DNA of 11,473 bases, from the NCBI GenBank assembly GCA_017413145.1, contig JAFPUX010000594.1:1-11473 (forward strand), written 5' to 3'. The translations under genes and the position numbers were made by a program. Source of the DNA: Kiritimatiellia bacterium. GTDB taxonomy: Bacteria > Verrucomicrobiota > Kiritimatiellia > RFP12 > UBA3636. The notes beneath the pieces were generated by a model. It was not told the DNA's origin. It ran no database searches and saw only the letters and a program-made list of their open reading frames with translations. Every line of letters starts with the position of its first letter. Positions within the stretch are counted from its first letter, which is position 1. Of this stretch, positions 1-5,453 are shown in pieces.

Positions 1-109
1 CTCGCCGCAGCGCATCCACGAGGTGGCCGAACGGATCAACGAAATCCATCGCGCCTCGCTCGGCGGTCTTTCAGCCGCCGAGAAGGCCGCCGGATCTCCC
101 GCCGCATGA
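1..109 (+). CDS. C-terminal fragment of an unidentified protein
   Basis: An open frame enters from the left edge (first whole codon at base 2) and ends at TGA 107-109, giving 35 visible residues. The fragment begins SPQRIHEVAERINEIHRASL, which looks like an amphipathic helix, and ends in an alanine-rich tail (SAAEKAAGSPAA). It is too short to assign a family. No hairpin with a U-run follows it before the next promoter at 156, so any terminator is weak or overlaps that region. The reading frame is supported by its helix-like composition and by the lack of another long frame here; function is unknown. Confidence 0.5.
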   Translation, partial: SPQRIHEVAERINEIHRASLGGLSAAEKAAGSPAA

Positions 110-155
110 CCCGCCGCCTCATTTCACTTGCAATTCACCGCCGCGAAAAAAACGC

Positions 156-184
156 TTGCAACACGGACCGGTTTTTCCTAGACT
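156..184 (+). promoter_or_regulatory. Promoter of the glycogen-binding-domain gene (TTGCAA-17-TAGACT)
   Basis: The -35 box TTGCAA is at 156-161 and the -10 box TAGACT at 179-184, separated by exactly 17 nt. An A-tract (147-152) lies upstream and a T-tract lies in the spacer. Transcription would start near 191, leaving about 75 nt of leader before the ATG at 267. The same arrangement occurs at 8542-8570, identical at 29 of 34 positions from the base pair before cTTGCAA through TAGACTccc, and the hexamers recur at 8256-8284 on the minus strand. The element is seen in the sequence; its use as a promoter is inferred. Confidence 0.7.
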
Positions 185-266
185 CCCGCGCCCATCCAAC
201 GAAAGGGCGCCGTTTTCGCACCCCCGACAACCCCTAGCATCGAAAGCAACAGGAGGAAACAAACAC

Positions 267-641
267 ATGCCCAGGAAAGCAACCCCCAAGGCGGCCACTC
301 CCGCCGTCAAGAAAGTCCGCAAGGCGGCCAAGCCCGCCGAGCCCGCGCCCGTCGCGAAGACGCCCGCCGAGCCCAAGAAGGCCCGCTCCGTCTTCACGTT
401 CCGCGGCGACCCCGGCAGCGTCGTCTACCTCGCCGGTTCGTTCAACAACTGGGACCCGCAGGCCACCAAGATGGTCGACAAGTCCGGCGACGGCATCTAC
501 ACCGTCTCGGTCACGCTCGCGCCCGGCATCTACGAGTACAAGTTCGTCGTGAACGGCGTCTGGACGCTCGATCCCGATCCCGACCGCGACTGGACGCAGA
601 ACGGCCTCGGCACGCTCAACAGCGTGTACCGCGTCGGCTGA
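267..641 (+). CDS. Small glycogen-binding (CBM48/AMPK-beta-like) domain protein with basic N-terminal tail
   Basis: This 124-residue protein starts at ATG 267, chosen because AGGAGG lies at 251-256, ten bases upstream; an upstream in-frame ATG at 156 overlaps the promoter. Residues 1-40 are a low-complexity Lys/Ala/Pro tail resembling histone H1 tails. Residues 41-124 form a single early-set/glycogen-binding domain: VVYLAGSFNNWDP (residues 52-64), the DGIYTVSVTLAPG strand pair and YEYKFVVNGVW (89-99) match the AMPK-beta/isoamylase N-terminal family, including the tryptophans and the lysine that contact alpha-glucan in characterised members. There is no catalytic domain, signal peptide or membrane segment, so it is probably a cytoplasmic protein that binds glycogen or another alpha-glucan, or acts as an adaptor. 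The tail could bind nucleic acid or an acidic partner; that is speculation. It is monocistronic, with its own promoter and terminator. Confidence 0.85.
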   Translation: MPRKATPKAATPAVKKVRKAAKPAEPAPVAKTPAEPKKARSVFTFRGDPGSVVYLAGSFNNWDPQATKMVDKSGDGIYTVSVTLAPGIYEYKFVVNGVWTLDPDPDRDWTQNGLGTLNSVYRVG

Positions 642-675
642 GTCCGGCAGGAGGAACCGGGCCCGACGCTGGAAG

Positions 676-712
676 ACCGGGCGCCGCGAAAGCGGCGCCC
701 GGTCCCTTTTTT
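676..712 (+). terminator. Rho-independent terminator of the glycogen-binding gene
   Basis: A 12-bp perfect stem (676-687 with 692-703) is closed by a GAAA tetraloop at 688-691 and followed by CCC and six T residues at 707-712. It lies 34 nt after the stop of the glycogen-binding gene. On the minus strand, where the GH2 gene ends at 738, the same hairpin lacks a U-run after it, so it may be a poorer stop in that direction. Confidence 0.9.
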
Positions 713-737
713 GCGCTATGCAACGCGCCGTCGCGCG

Positions 738-2552
738 CTACCAGGCGCTCCACTTCGGCCGGACGTCGAAGATGGCGGCGAGCTTCTTCGGCGCGGCCTT
801 CGGGCGGCGGTCGTAGGTGTAGACGCCGTTCTGCTCCTGCTCCACGTCGGTGAGCTGCGTGTAACACCAGCCGGCGAGCTCCTTCATCGAGGCGAAGAGC
901 TTCGTCTGCGCGGCGATGCGGTCGAGGAAGTCCGACTCCTTCGTGAAGCAGAGGCCGTTGTAGCCCCAGCCCGTGCCGCCCTTGCGGTCGGCCGGCAGCA
1001 GGTACTTGAACCCGCCCCATTCGTCGAGCAGGAAGGGTTGCCCCTCGTAGGGCGGCTCGGCCGCGGGCGTGTTCGACGCGATGCGGCGGTCGCCCTTCTT
1101 CGGCAGGAGCCAGTCGCGCTGCTCCTTCGGCGTGGCGCGATAGCTGTGGACGGTCCAGAGGTCGGTCTTCCAGTGCACGTAGCCGCTTGCGTCGTTCACG
1201 GGGCGCGTCGGGTCGATCGCCTTCGTGAGGTCGTAGAACGTCTGCACGAAGCGGCGGTACGCGGCCATCGTCGGGTTGTCCGGCGCGGCGTTCGGGCCGC
1301 CGTTCCAGACGTCGAGGCCGTTGCCGGTCGACTCGTTGAGCGGCGACCAGCCGACGATGGACGGGTGGTCGCGCAGCGCGGCGACGACGGCCTGCCACTC
1401 CTCGAGGAAGTTGCGCTGCGCCTCGGGGATCGCGGCGTTGAAGCCCCAGCTCGGGTATTCGGCCCACGTGAGGTAGCCGAGCTTGTCGGCCCAGTAGTGG
1501 AAGCGGTCCTCGAAGACCTTCTGGTGCAGGCGCGCGCCGTTGAAGCCCATCGCCATCGAGCGCTCGATGTCGGCCTTGAGCTCGGCGTCCGAGGGCGCGG
1601 TCCAGACGCCGTCCGGGTAGAAGCCCTGGTCGAGCACGAAGCGAAGGAAGACGGGCTCATCGTTGAGGAGGATGCGGTTGCCCTCACACGAAATTTTCCG
1701 CATCGCGAAGTAGCTCTCGACCTTGTCGATCGCCTTGCCGCCGCGTTCCACGGTAAGCGTGAGGTCGTAGAGGAACGGGTCGGAGGGCGACCACGGGCGG
1801 ACGTCCGGAATCGCGAGCGAGACGGGCGCGCCCTGCACGGCGGGGACGTCGCGCTCCGCGACGATCTCGCCGCCCGCGCGCACGACGGCGCGGAAGCGGT
1901 CGCCGGCCGCGACGGAAAGGAAGCGCGGCTCGAGGACGACCTCGCTCGTGTCGAGGTTCGGCGTCGTGCGGCAGCCGGCGAGGCCCTGCGGGTGGACCGC
2001 CTCGGCCCAGACCGTCTGCCAGATGCCGGTGACGCGCGTGTAGTGGCAGCCGGCCGAAAAGTAGCGGCCGCTCTGCTTGCCCTCGCCCTGCTTGTCGGAG
2101 CGCGTCTCGTCGTGCGCGTGCACGACGAGCGTCTGCTTCGCGCCGGGCTTCGCGAGGTCCGTGACGTCGAGCGCGAACGGCGCCGAGCCGCCGTTGTGCG
2201 AGCCGGCGTATTTCCCGTCGAGCCAGACTTCCGCGAGGAAGTCCACGCCGCCGAAGCGCAGGAGGATGCGCTTGCCGGCCCACGCCTTCGGGAACGCGAG
2301 CTCGCGGCGGTACCAGACGTCCTGCATGAAGTCGACGTCGGCGACGCCGGAGAGCTTCGACTCGGGGCAGAACGGCACGACGATCTTCTTGTCGAAGAGC
2401 TCCTTCTTCTCGACGATGCCGCGCTCGCGCGCGGAGCCGGTGCGGTCGATGCGGAAATCCCAGGTGCCGTTGAGGTTCAGCCACGCGTCCTCGCGGCGGA
2501 ACTGCATTCTGGGGTACTCGGGGCGGGGAAGGCTTGTGTTCGTTTTTTTCAT
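738..2552 (-). CDS. Glycoside hydrolase family 2 enzyme (beta-galactosidase/beta-glucuronidase type)
   Basis: This 604-residue protein has the GH2 domain order: an N-terminal sugar-binding jelly roll (about 15-190; WLNLNGTWDFRID at 24-36 and the VWYRRELAFP strand are family hallmarks), an immunoglobulin-like domain (about 195-285) and a TIM barrel (about 288-604). The expected acid/base is E407 in GWSPLNEST and the expected nucleophile is E511 in PFLLDEWGG; both glutamates are present, so it should be active. The C-terminal EQEQNGVYTYDRRPK segment is also typical. No signal peptide is seen, so it probably acts in the cytoplasm on oligosaccharides released by other enzymes; the sugar cannot be read from sequence. 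It starts 16 nt after the XRE gene stop with no Shine-Dalgarno sequence, suggesting translation coupled to the upstream gene. An internal Met16 is a less likely start because it would cut into the jelly roll. Confidence 0.92.
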   Translation of the reverse strand: MKKTNTSLPRPEYPRMQFRREDAWLNLNGTWDFRIDRTGSARERGIVEKKELFDKKIVVPFCPESKLSGVADVDFMQDVWYRRELAFPKAWAGKRILLRFGGVDFLAEVWLDGKYAGSHNGGSAPFALDVTDLAKPGAKQTLVVHAHDETRSDKQGEGKQSGRYFSAGCHYTRVTGIWQTVWAEAVHPQGLAGCRTTPNLDTSEVVLEPRFLSVAAGDRFRAVVRAGGEIVAERDVPAVQGAPVSLAIPDVRPWSPSDPFLYDLTLTVERGGKAIDKVESYFAMRKISCEGNRILLNDEPVFLRFVLDQGFYPDGVWTAPSDAELKADIERSMAMGFNGARLHQKVFEDRFHYWADKLGYLTWAEYPSWGFNAAIPEAQRNFLEEWQAVVAALRDHPSIVGWSPLNESTGNGLDVWNGGPNAAPDNPTMAAYRRFVQTFYDLTKAIDPTRPVNDASGYVHWKTDLWTVHSYRATPKEQRDWLLPKKGDRRIASNTPAAEPPYEGQPFLLDEWGGFKYLLPADRKGGTGWGYNGLCFTKESDFLDRIAAQTKLFASMKELAGWCYTQLTDVEQEQNGVYTYDRRPKAAPKKLAAIFDVRPKWSAW

Positions 2553-2568
2553 GGGGGATCGGGGGAAA

Positions 2569-3114
2569 TCAGATCGTCCGGGCGAACGCCGCGATCGCGG
2601 ACTGCTTCGCCGCGGCCCAGGCGCGCGGATCGGGCGCGAAGCCGTCCGGCACCGGCACGAGCGGCGCGCCGCAGGTCGTGCAGCATCCGCCGCCGCGCCG
2701 CACGGGAGCGCCGCAGGCGGGGCACGTGCGCTCGAGGAGTTCGCCGCAGACGGCGCAGTGCGCGCCGTCGCCCGCCGAACCGAGCGGCAGGAGCAGCAGC
2801 TCCGGGCCGACGAAGTACGGCAGGTTCGAAAGGCAGTCGGCGTTCGGGCAGAACGCGAACCCGAGCGGCAGCGCGGCGGCGACGGACGCGGCCGCCGCCG
2901 CTTCGGGCGGCACGACGCCCGCCGGGAGTTCCACGCCGACGGCCTCCGCGATCTTCGCGAGCGTCTCGCGCGAAACCGCCGAGATCCGGCCGCCTTCGAG
3001 CATCGAAAGGGCGGACTGCTTGCAACCGACCTTCTCCGCGAGCGCGCTCTGCGTGAGGCCGGCCGCCAGGCGTCCGCGTCGAAGCGCGACGAACCAATTC
3101 CGGGGCGTGTCCAT
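2569..3114 (-). CDS. XRE-family HTH regulator with C-terminal zinc-ribbon cysteine clusters
   Basis: This 181-residue protein has an N-terminal XRE/Cro helix-turn-helix at about residues 7-62, with the characteristic LTQSALAEKVGCKQSALSML helix pair and an IAEAVGVEL end. The C-terminal half holds three CxxC pairs (C120/C123, C131/C134, C145/C148) and a Cx4C (C89/C94), so it probably folds as zinc ribbons. The start at 3114 is preferred because a promoter-like element ends ten bases upstream at 3125; longer in-frame starts at 3126 and 3171 would lie within or upstream of that promoter. No Shine-Dalgarno sequence is present, which fits a nearly leaderless mRNA. It directly precedes the GH2 gene and probably controls it and itself, through the inverted TTGATA sites upstream. 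The ligand or signal is unknown; the ribbons may be used for protein contacts or metal sensing. Confidence 0.85.
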   Translation of the reverse strand: MDTPRNWFVALRRGRLAAGLTQSALAEKVGCKQSALSMLEGGRISAVSRETLAKIAEAVGVELPAGVVPPEAAAAASVAAALPLGFAFCPNADCLSNLPYFVGPELLLLPLGSAGDGAHCAVCGELLERTCPACGAPVRRGGGCCTTCGAPLVPVPDGFAPDPRAWAAAKQSAIAAFARTI

Positions 3115-3124
3115 GACGGCGAAC

Positions 3125-3154
3125 ATCCTACCGCATTCGCCCCCCGGAGCGCAA
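3125..3154 (-). promoter_or_regulatory. Promoter of the XRE-GH2 unit (TTGCGC-18-TAGGAT)
   Basis: On the minus strand the -35 TTGCGC is at 3154-3149 and the -10 TAGGAT at 3130-3125, with an 18-nt spacer. The expected start of transcription, near 3118, is only a few bases before the ATG at 3114, so the mRNA would have almost no leader. The match is weaker than at the other four promoters (GC-rich spacer, TAGGAT box), but it has the same cTTGC and TAG cores and the right position. Confidence 0.45.
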
Positions 3155-3162
3155 GAGAAACT

Positions 3163-3192
3163 TATCAACACTTGTTTATATAGCTGTTGATA
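3163..3192. promoter_or_regulatory. Candidate operator: inverted repeat of TGTTGATA
   Basis: TATCAACA (3163-3170) and TGTTGATA (3185-3192) form a perfect 8-bp inverted repeat with 14 nt between the arms, about two helical turns from half-site to half-site, a geometry used by dimeric HTH regulators. A further copy, AAATATCAA at 3234-3242, is a perfect inverse of TTGATATTT at 3187-3195. The cluster lies in an AT-rich patch just upstream of the -35 box of the XRE gene, so autoregulation by that protein is a reasonable guess. Binding is not shown by sequence alone. Confidence 0.4.
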
Positions 3193-3276
3193 TTTTCCGA
3201 TGTATCCAACTTGTTTTCAATGGACTATGCTTGAAATATCAATCCGAACGATCTTTTATGAACCGGTTATGGACAA

Positions 3277-3401
3277 CCGGGGACAGGCTTCGCAAAACTG
3301 AAAATCATCCACGGTGCGATTGACGGATTGGGGCAAGCCGCTCGACGGTTGCGCATTTGAGGACGGGCTTGCGTTTGGGGCTTCCGGGGACAGGCTTGCG
3401 T
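3277..3401 (+). repeat. Short direct repeats ccggggacaggctt and variant
   Basis: The 14-mer ccggggacaggctt occurs at 3277-3290 and again at 3384-3397. A third, near-identical copy, ggacgggcttgcgt at 3361-3374, differs from ggacaggcttgcgt (3388-3401) at one base. The core ggggacag also appears, on the opposite strand, in the palindrome at 4647-4673 on the other side of the same gene. The last copy contributes the cttgcgt that serves as the -35 of the next promoter. They resemble small dispersed extragenic repeats; how often they occur in the genome cannot be seen here. Confidence 0.6.
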
Positions 3402-3424
3402 GCGGAAAGACGGCGTGGTAGAAT
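3396..3424 (+). promoter_or_regulatory. Promoter of the DUF262-AlbA_2 gene (TTGCGT-17-TAGAAT)
   Basis: The -35 TTGCGT is at 3396-3401 and the -10 TAGAAT at 3419-3424, with a 17-nt spacer. Transcription should begin near 3431, within one or two bases of the ATG at 3433, so the message is predicted to be leaderless. This agrees with the absence of a Shine-Dalgarno sequence. The -35 lies inside a copy of the ggggacaggcttgcgt repeat. Confidence 0.6.
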
Positions 3425-3432
3425 CCGGTGCC

Positions 3433-4593
3433 ATGCGCGCGAAGGAACAAACGCTCGGGGAACTGCTCGCGGGACGGATCGTCCACGTGACGCCGTCGTT
3501 CCAGCGTCCCTACGGCGGGACGGAAGACGCCGTCGCCGCGACGGTCGCCGCCGCGGTCGCGGTTTCGGCGGCGCCGGAAGACGCCCCGCCGGAGTTGCTC
3601 GGCGGGCTCGTGACGCGCGAGTTGTCCGGCCGGGACGGCATCCGCAAGGCGCTGCTCGTGGACGGCAACCAGCGCCTCGCGACGCTGCTGCTGATTCTCC
3701 TGGCGTTGCGGGACCGCCTGCGCGGAATCGATCCGGACGCCGCCGCGCGTCTCGACGAAGCCTGTTTTCTCAACCCGGACGCATCCGCGCCGTTCCGGTT
3801 CAAGTATTTGGCCGCGAAAGCCGACCGGGCCGCATTCGAAGCCGCCGCGGCCGGCGGCCCCTTCCCGGATCCGGCCCACCCGATGGCTCGGGCGGCGGCC
3901 CGCGCCGCGGCCGCGTTCGCGCCGTTCGGCGCGGCGGAGCTGTCCGTTCTCGCGAAGCGGTTGCCGTCCGCGTTTTCGTTCGTCGTCTTTTCCCTGTCGC
4001 CGGACGACGACCCGTATCCCGTCTTCAAGCTCTTCAACGCGCGCGACGACCGGGCGACGCGCATCGGCCGCGACGTCTACGGCCGGTTCGCGAGCGACCC
4101 GGAACTGATGGACCTGGTGGCCGGCGGCGAATCGCAGGAGGTCGAATTCAAGGCGCACGGCATCGTCACGGCGCGCGAAGGGAAAAAAGACGCCCCGCGC
4201 GACGTCGCGACGCTCGTCCGCGCCATCGCGGCGATGCTCAACGGACCGACCGGCGGCACGATTCTCGTCGGCGTCGCGGACGACGGAGACATCTGCGGCG
4301 TCGAAGACGAATACGCGCTCGCGGACCGCGGCAAGTCGAACTGGGACGGTTGGCAGCTGCGCCTGGCCAACACGCTCCGGTCGCGCCTCTCCGCGCGCAA
4401 CGCGTTCCTGCACTGCACCATCGAACGCCGCCGCGTCGGCCCGCACGACGTCTGCCTGATCCGAGTGACTCCCTCCGACGAGCCGGTCTACGTCGACAAG
4501 CGCCTTTTCGTCCGGACGTTCAACCAGACCTCCGAACTCCTCGGTCCGGACCTGGTCGACTACGTCGCCCGCCGCTTCCATTCCCAAGCCTGA
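3433..4593 (+). CDS. DUF262 (GmrS/ParB-like) - AlbA_2 (Schlafen-type) fusion protein, possible defence protein
   Basis: A 386-residue protein, read from ATG 3433 because the promoter -10 ends at 3424; a longer in-frame GTG at 3400 overlaps the promoter. Residues 1-215 carry the DUF262 landmarks: VTPSFQRPYGGT (19-30, for the usual IPxYQRpY), LLVDGNQRLATLLLILLALR (74-93, for DGQQR) and VFKLFNARDD (197-206, for the iFexlNsRG motif). DUF262 is the ParB/sulfiredoxin-like nucleotide-hydrolysing half of GmrSD-type restriction enzymes. The usual helical region and HNH (DUF1524) nuclease are absent. Residues 230-386 instead resemble an AlbA_2/Schlafen domain: ESQEVEFK (233-240) then TLVRAIAAMLN and GGTILVGVADDGDICGV (274-290). 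Both parts are associated with anti-phage defence, and Schlafen-like cores can cleave RNA, so a single-protein nuclease or DNA-binding defence role is plausible but unproven. No partner gene is adjacent; the gene is flanked by short repeats, consistent with acquisition. Confidence 0.75.
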   Translation: MRAKEQTLGELLAGRIVHVTPSFQRPYGGTEDAVAATVAAAVAVSAAPEDAPPELLGGLVTRELSGRDGIRKALLVDGNQRLATLLLILLALRDRLRGIDPDAAARLDEACFLNPDASAPFRFKYLAAKADRAAFEAAAAGGPFPDPAHPMARAAARAAAAFAPFGAAELSVLAKRLPSAFSFVVFSLSPDDDPYPVFKLFNARDDRATRIGRDVYGRFASDPELMDLVAGGESQEVEFKAHGIVTAREGKKDAPRDVATLVRAIAAMLNGPTGGTILVGVADDGDICGVEDEYALADRGKSNWDGWQLRLANTLRSRLSARNAFLHCTIERRRVGPHDVCLIRVTPSDEPVYVDKRLFVRTFNQTSELLGPDLVDYVARRFHSQA

Positions 4594-4646
4594 TTGCGCC
4601 GCGTTTCAACTCCGTTTTGTTGAAATTCCAATTTGATGGATTTGAT

Positions 4647-4673
4647 TTTTTAAGGGGTCTGTCCCCTTAAAAA
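4647..4673. repeat. Perfect palindrome with ggggacag core (REP-like hairpin)
   Basis: Arms TTTTTAAGGGG (4647-4657) and CCCCTTAAAAA (4663-4673) are perfectly complementary over 11 bp around the 5-nt loop TCTGT. Weaker symmetry continues outside (gttgaaatt near 4619 and aaattccaac at 4671-4680). It lies 54 nt past the end of the DUF262-AlbA_2 gene. Because the A/T runs are part of the stem rather than following it, it is not a classic terminator, but it could still slow RNA polymerase from either side. It shares ggggacag with the repeats on the other flank of the gene. Confidence 0.65.
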
Positions 4674-4697
4674 TTCCAACTACCTGGCTGGACGATG

Positions 4698-4739
4698 AAA
4701 AACCGGCGGGTCGCGCAAGGACGCGACCCGCCGGTTTTT
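4698..4739 (-). terminator. Terminator of the ribosomal alpha operon (bidirectional)
   Basis: An 18-bp perfect stem pairs 4698-4715 with 4722-4739 around a 6-nt loop; the outer five pairs are A-T, giving five U residues at the 3' end of the hairpin in either direction. It begins 21 nt downstream of the stop of the last gene of the operon (4761) on the minus strand. It also faces the convergent plus-strand gene, so it probably serves both. Confidence 0.9.
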
Positions 4740-4760
4740 GGAGAATCCGCAAAGGGGACG

Positions 4761-4991
4761 CTAGGCCTTTTTGGCGGCGCGCTTGGCGAGCTCCTGGACC
4801 ACCTTTTTCGGGCGGAGGAGCTTGGTGCGGATCGCGAGGGGCGACATCTTGTCGGCCTCTTCCTGCGGAACGCCGAGCGCGACGAGGCGCTTCTTCTGCG
4901 CCTTGAGGCGGCGGTTGCGCTCCGCCTCCGACTTGCGGGGGCGGCGGTTGTGCTTGAGGCGTTCGACGTGGTCGTGCGACTGGAGAGACAT
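4761..4991 (-). CDS. Unidentified 76-residue strongly basic protein at the end of the alpha operon
   Basis: Translation gives 76 residues with 23 Lys/Arg and only 8 Asp/Glu (net about +15). The N-terminal part (VERLKHNRRPRKSEAERNRR and on to LKAQKKRL) is probably a long basic helix; a GVPQEEADKMSPLAIR linker follows, then a Lys-rich end. The gene is credible: it begins 12 nt after rplQ with AGGAGG overlapping the rplQ stop region, and it precedes the operon terminator. No domain is recognised with certainty; there is vague similarity to small basic DUF6800-like proteins of the PVC group, from memory only, and it is not the well-known Chlamydia/Verrucomicrobia small basic protein. Size, charge and operon position suggest it binds rRNA or the ribosome, or helps assembly. 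That role is inference. Confidence 0.75.
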   Translation of the reverse strand: MSLQSHDHVERLKHNRRPRKSEAERNRRLKAQKKRLVALGVPQEEADKMSPLAIRTKLLRPKKVVQELAKRAAKKA

Positions 4992-5003
4992 TTCGTTTCC
5001 TCC

Positions 5004-5423
5004 TTACTTGGCGGGCTCTTCGGCGGCGGGCGCCGCGTCGGCCGCGGGTGCGTCCTTCTTCGCGACGGGCTCGTTCACCCAGGACAGGACGGCCATTTCG
5101 GAGCCGTCGCTGGCGCGCTGGCCGAGCTTCACGATGCGGGTGTAGCCGCCCTGGCGGCCTTCCTGCATCGGGACGATCGTGTCGAAGAGTTCCTTGACGG
5201 CGGCCTCGTCCTGGAGGCGGGCCATCGCGGCGCGGCGCGCGGGCACGCCGCCCTTGCGGGCGGTCGTGACGAGCTTCTCGGCCGCCTGGCGGGCGACCTT
5301 GGCCTTGCGCAGCGTGGTGCGGATCGACTTGGCCTTGACCAGCCCGGCGACGAGCATGTCGACGAGCGCTTCGCGGTGGGACTTGGACCGGCCGAACTTG
5401 ACGTTTTGCTTTCTGTGGCGCAT
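5004..5423 (-). CDS. rplQ: 50S ribosomal protein L17
   Basis: This 139-residue protein opens with MRHRKQNVKFGRSKSHREAL, the clear L17 signature (RHrk...LgR...hR.al), and continues with the conserved LRKAKVARQAAEKLVTTARK stretch and the GGYTRIVKLGQR...MAVLSWV core. L17 binds 23S rRNA near the peptide exit tunnel of the large subunit. It follows rpoA with a 30-nt gap, as in the classic alpha operon, and AGAAGG precedes the ATG. The last ~20 residues (KKDAPAADAAPAAEEPAK) are an Ala/Pro/Glu-rich tail beyond the usual core, similar in composition to the S11 extension in the same operon. Confidence 0.96.
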   Translation of the reverse strand: MRHRKQNVKFGRSKSHREALVDMLVAGLVKAKSIRTTLRKAKVARQAAEKLVTTARKGGVPARRAAMARLQDEAAVKELFDTIVPMQEGRQGGYTRIVKLGQRASDGSEMAVLSWVNEPVAKKDAPAADAAPAAEEPAK

Positions 5424-5453
5424 GGTGTGCCTTCTTGCGTTCGATGTTTGCTT

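Larger units (their letters stand above)
3115..3432. other. Intergenic control region between divergent XRE and DUF262-AlbA_2 genes
   Basis: This 318-nt stretch has no convincing gene. From left to right it holds the XRE promoter, the TTGATA inverted copies in an AT-rich patch (about 3160-3260), a small hairpin CCGGTT-ATGGAC-AACCGG (3263-3280), direct repeats with the core ggggacaggctt, and the promoter of the plus-strand gene. The GTG at 3400 is in frame with the downstream gene but lies across the -35 box and is not used as the start here. The AT-rich patch contrasts sharply with the surrounding coding DNA. Confidence 0.6.

Noticed and set aside
711..3056. 781-codon open frame on the plus strand opposite GH2 and the XRE gene
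   Set aside because: Its translation is a low-complexity Arg/Ala/Val/Glu mix with no family, and it overlaps two well-supported minus-strand genes. It is a by-product of high GC at third codon positions.
3115..3171. Upstream in-frame starts (3171 and 3126) for the XRE gene
   Set aside because: They fall in the candidate operator and inside the -10 box; the HTH domain begins just after the Met at 3114.
3400..3432. GTG at 3400 as start of the DUF262-AlbA_2 gene
   Set aside because: It overlaps the -35 element and would lie upstream of the predicted transcription start; the ATG at 3433 fits the promoter better.
3256..4587. 443-codon minus-strand frame opposite the DUF262-AlbA_2 gene
   Set aside because: Translation is Arg/Glu/Val-rich with no motifs, whereas the plus strand shows two recognisable domains.
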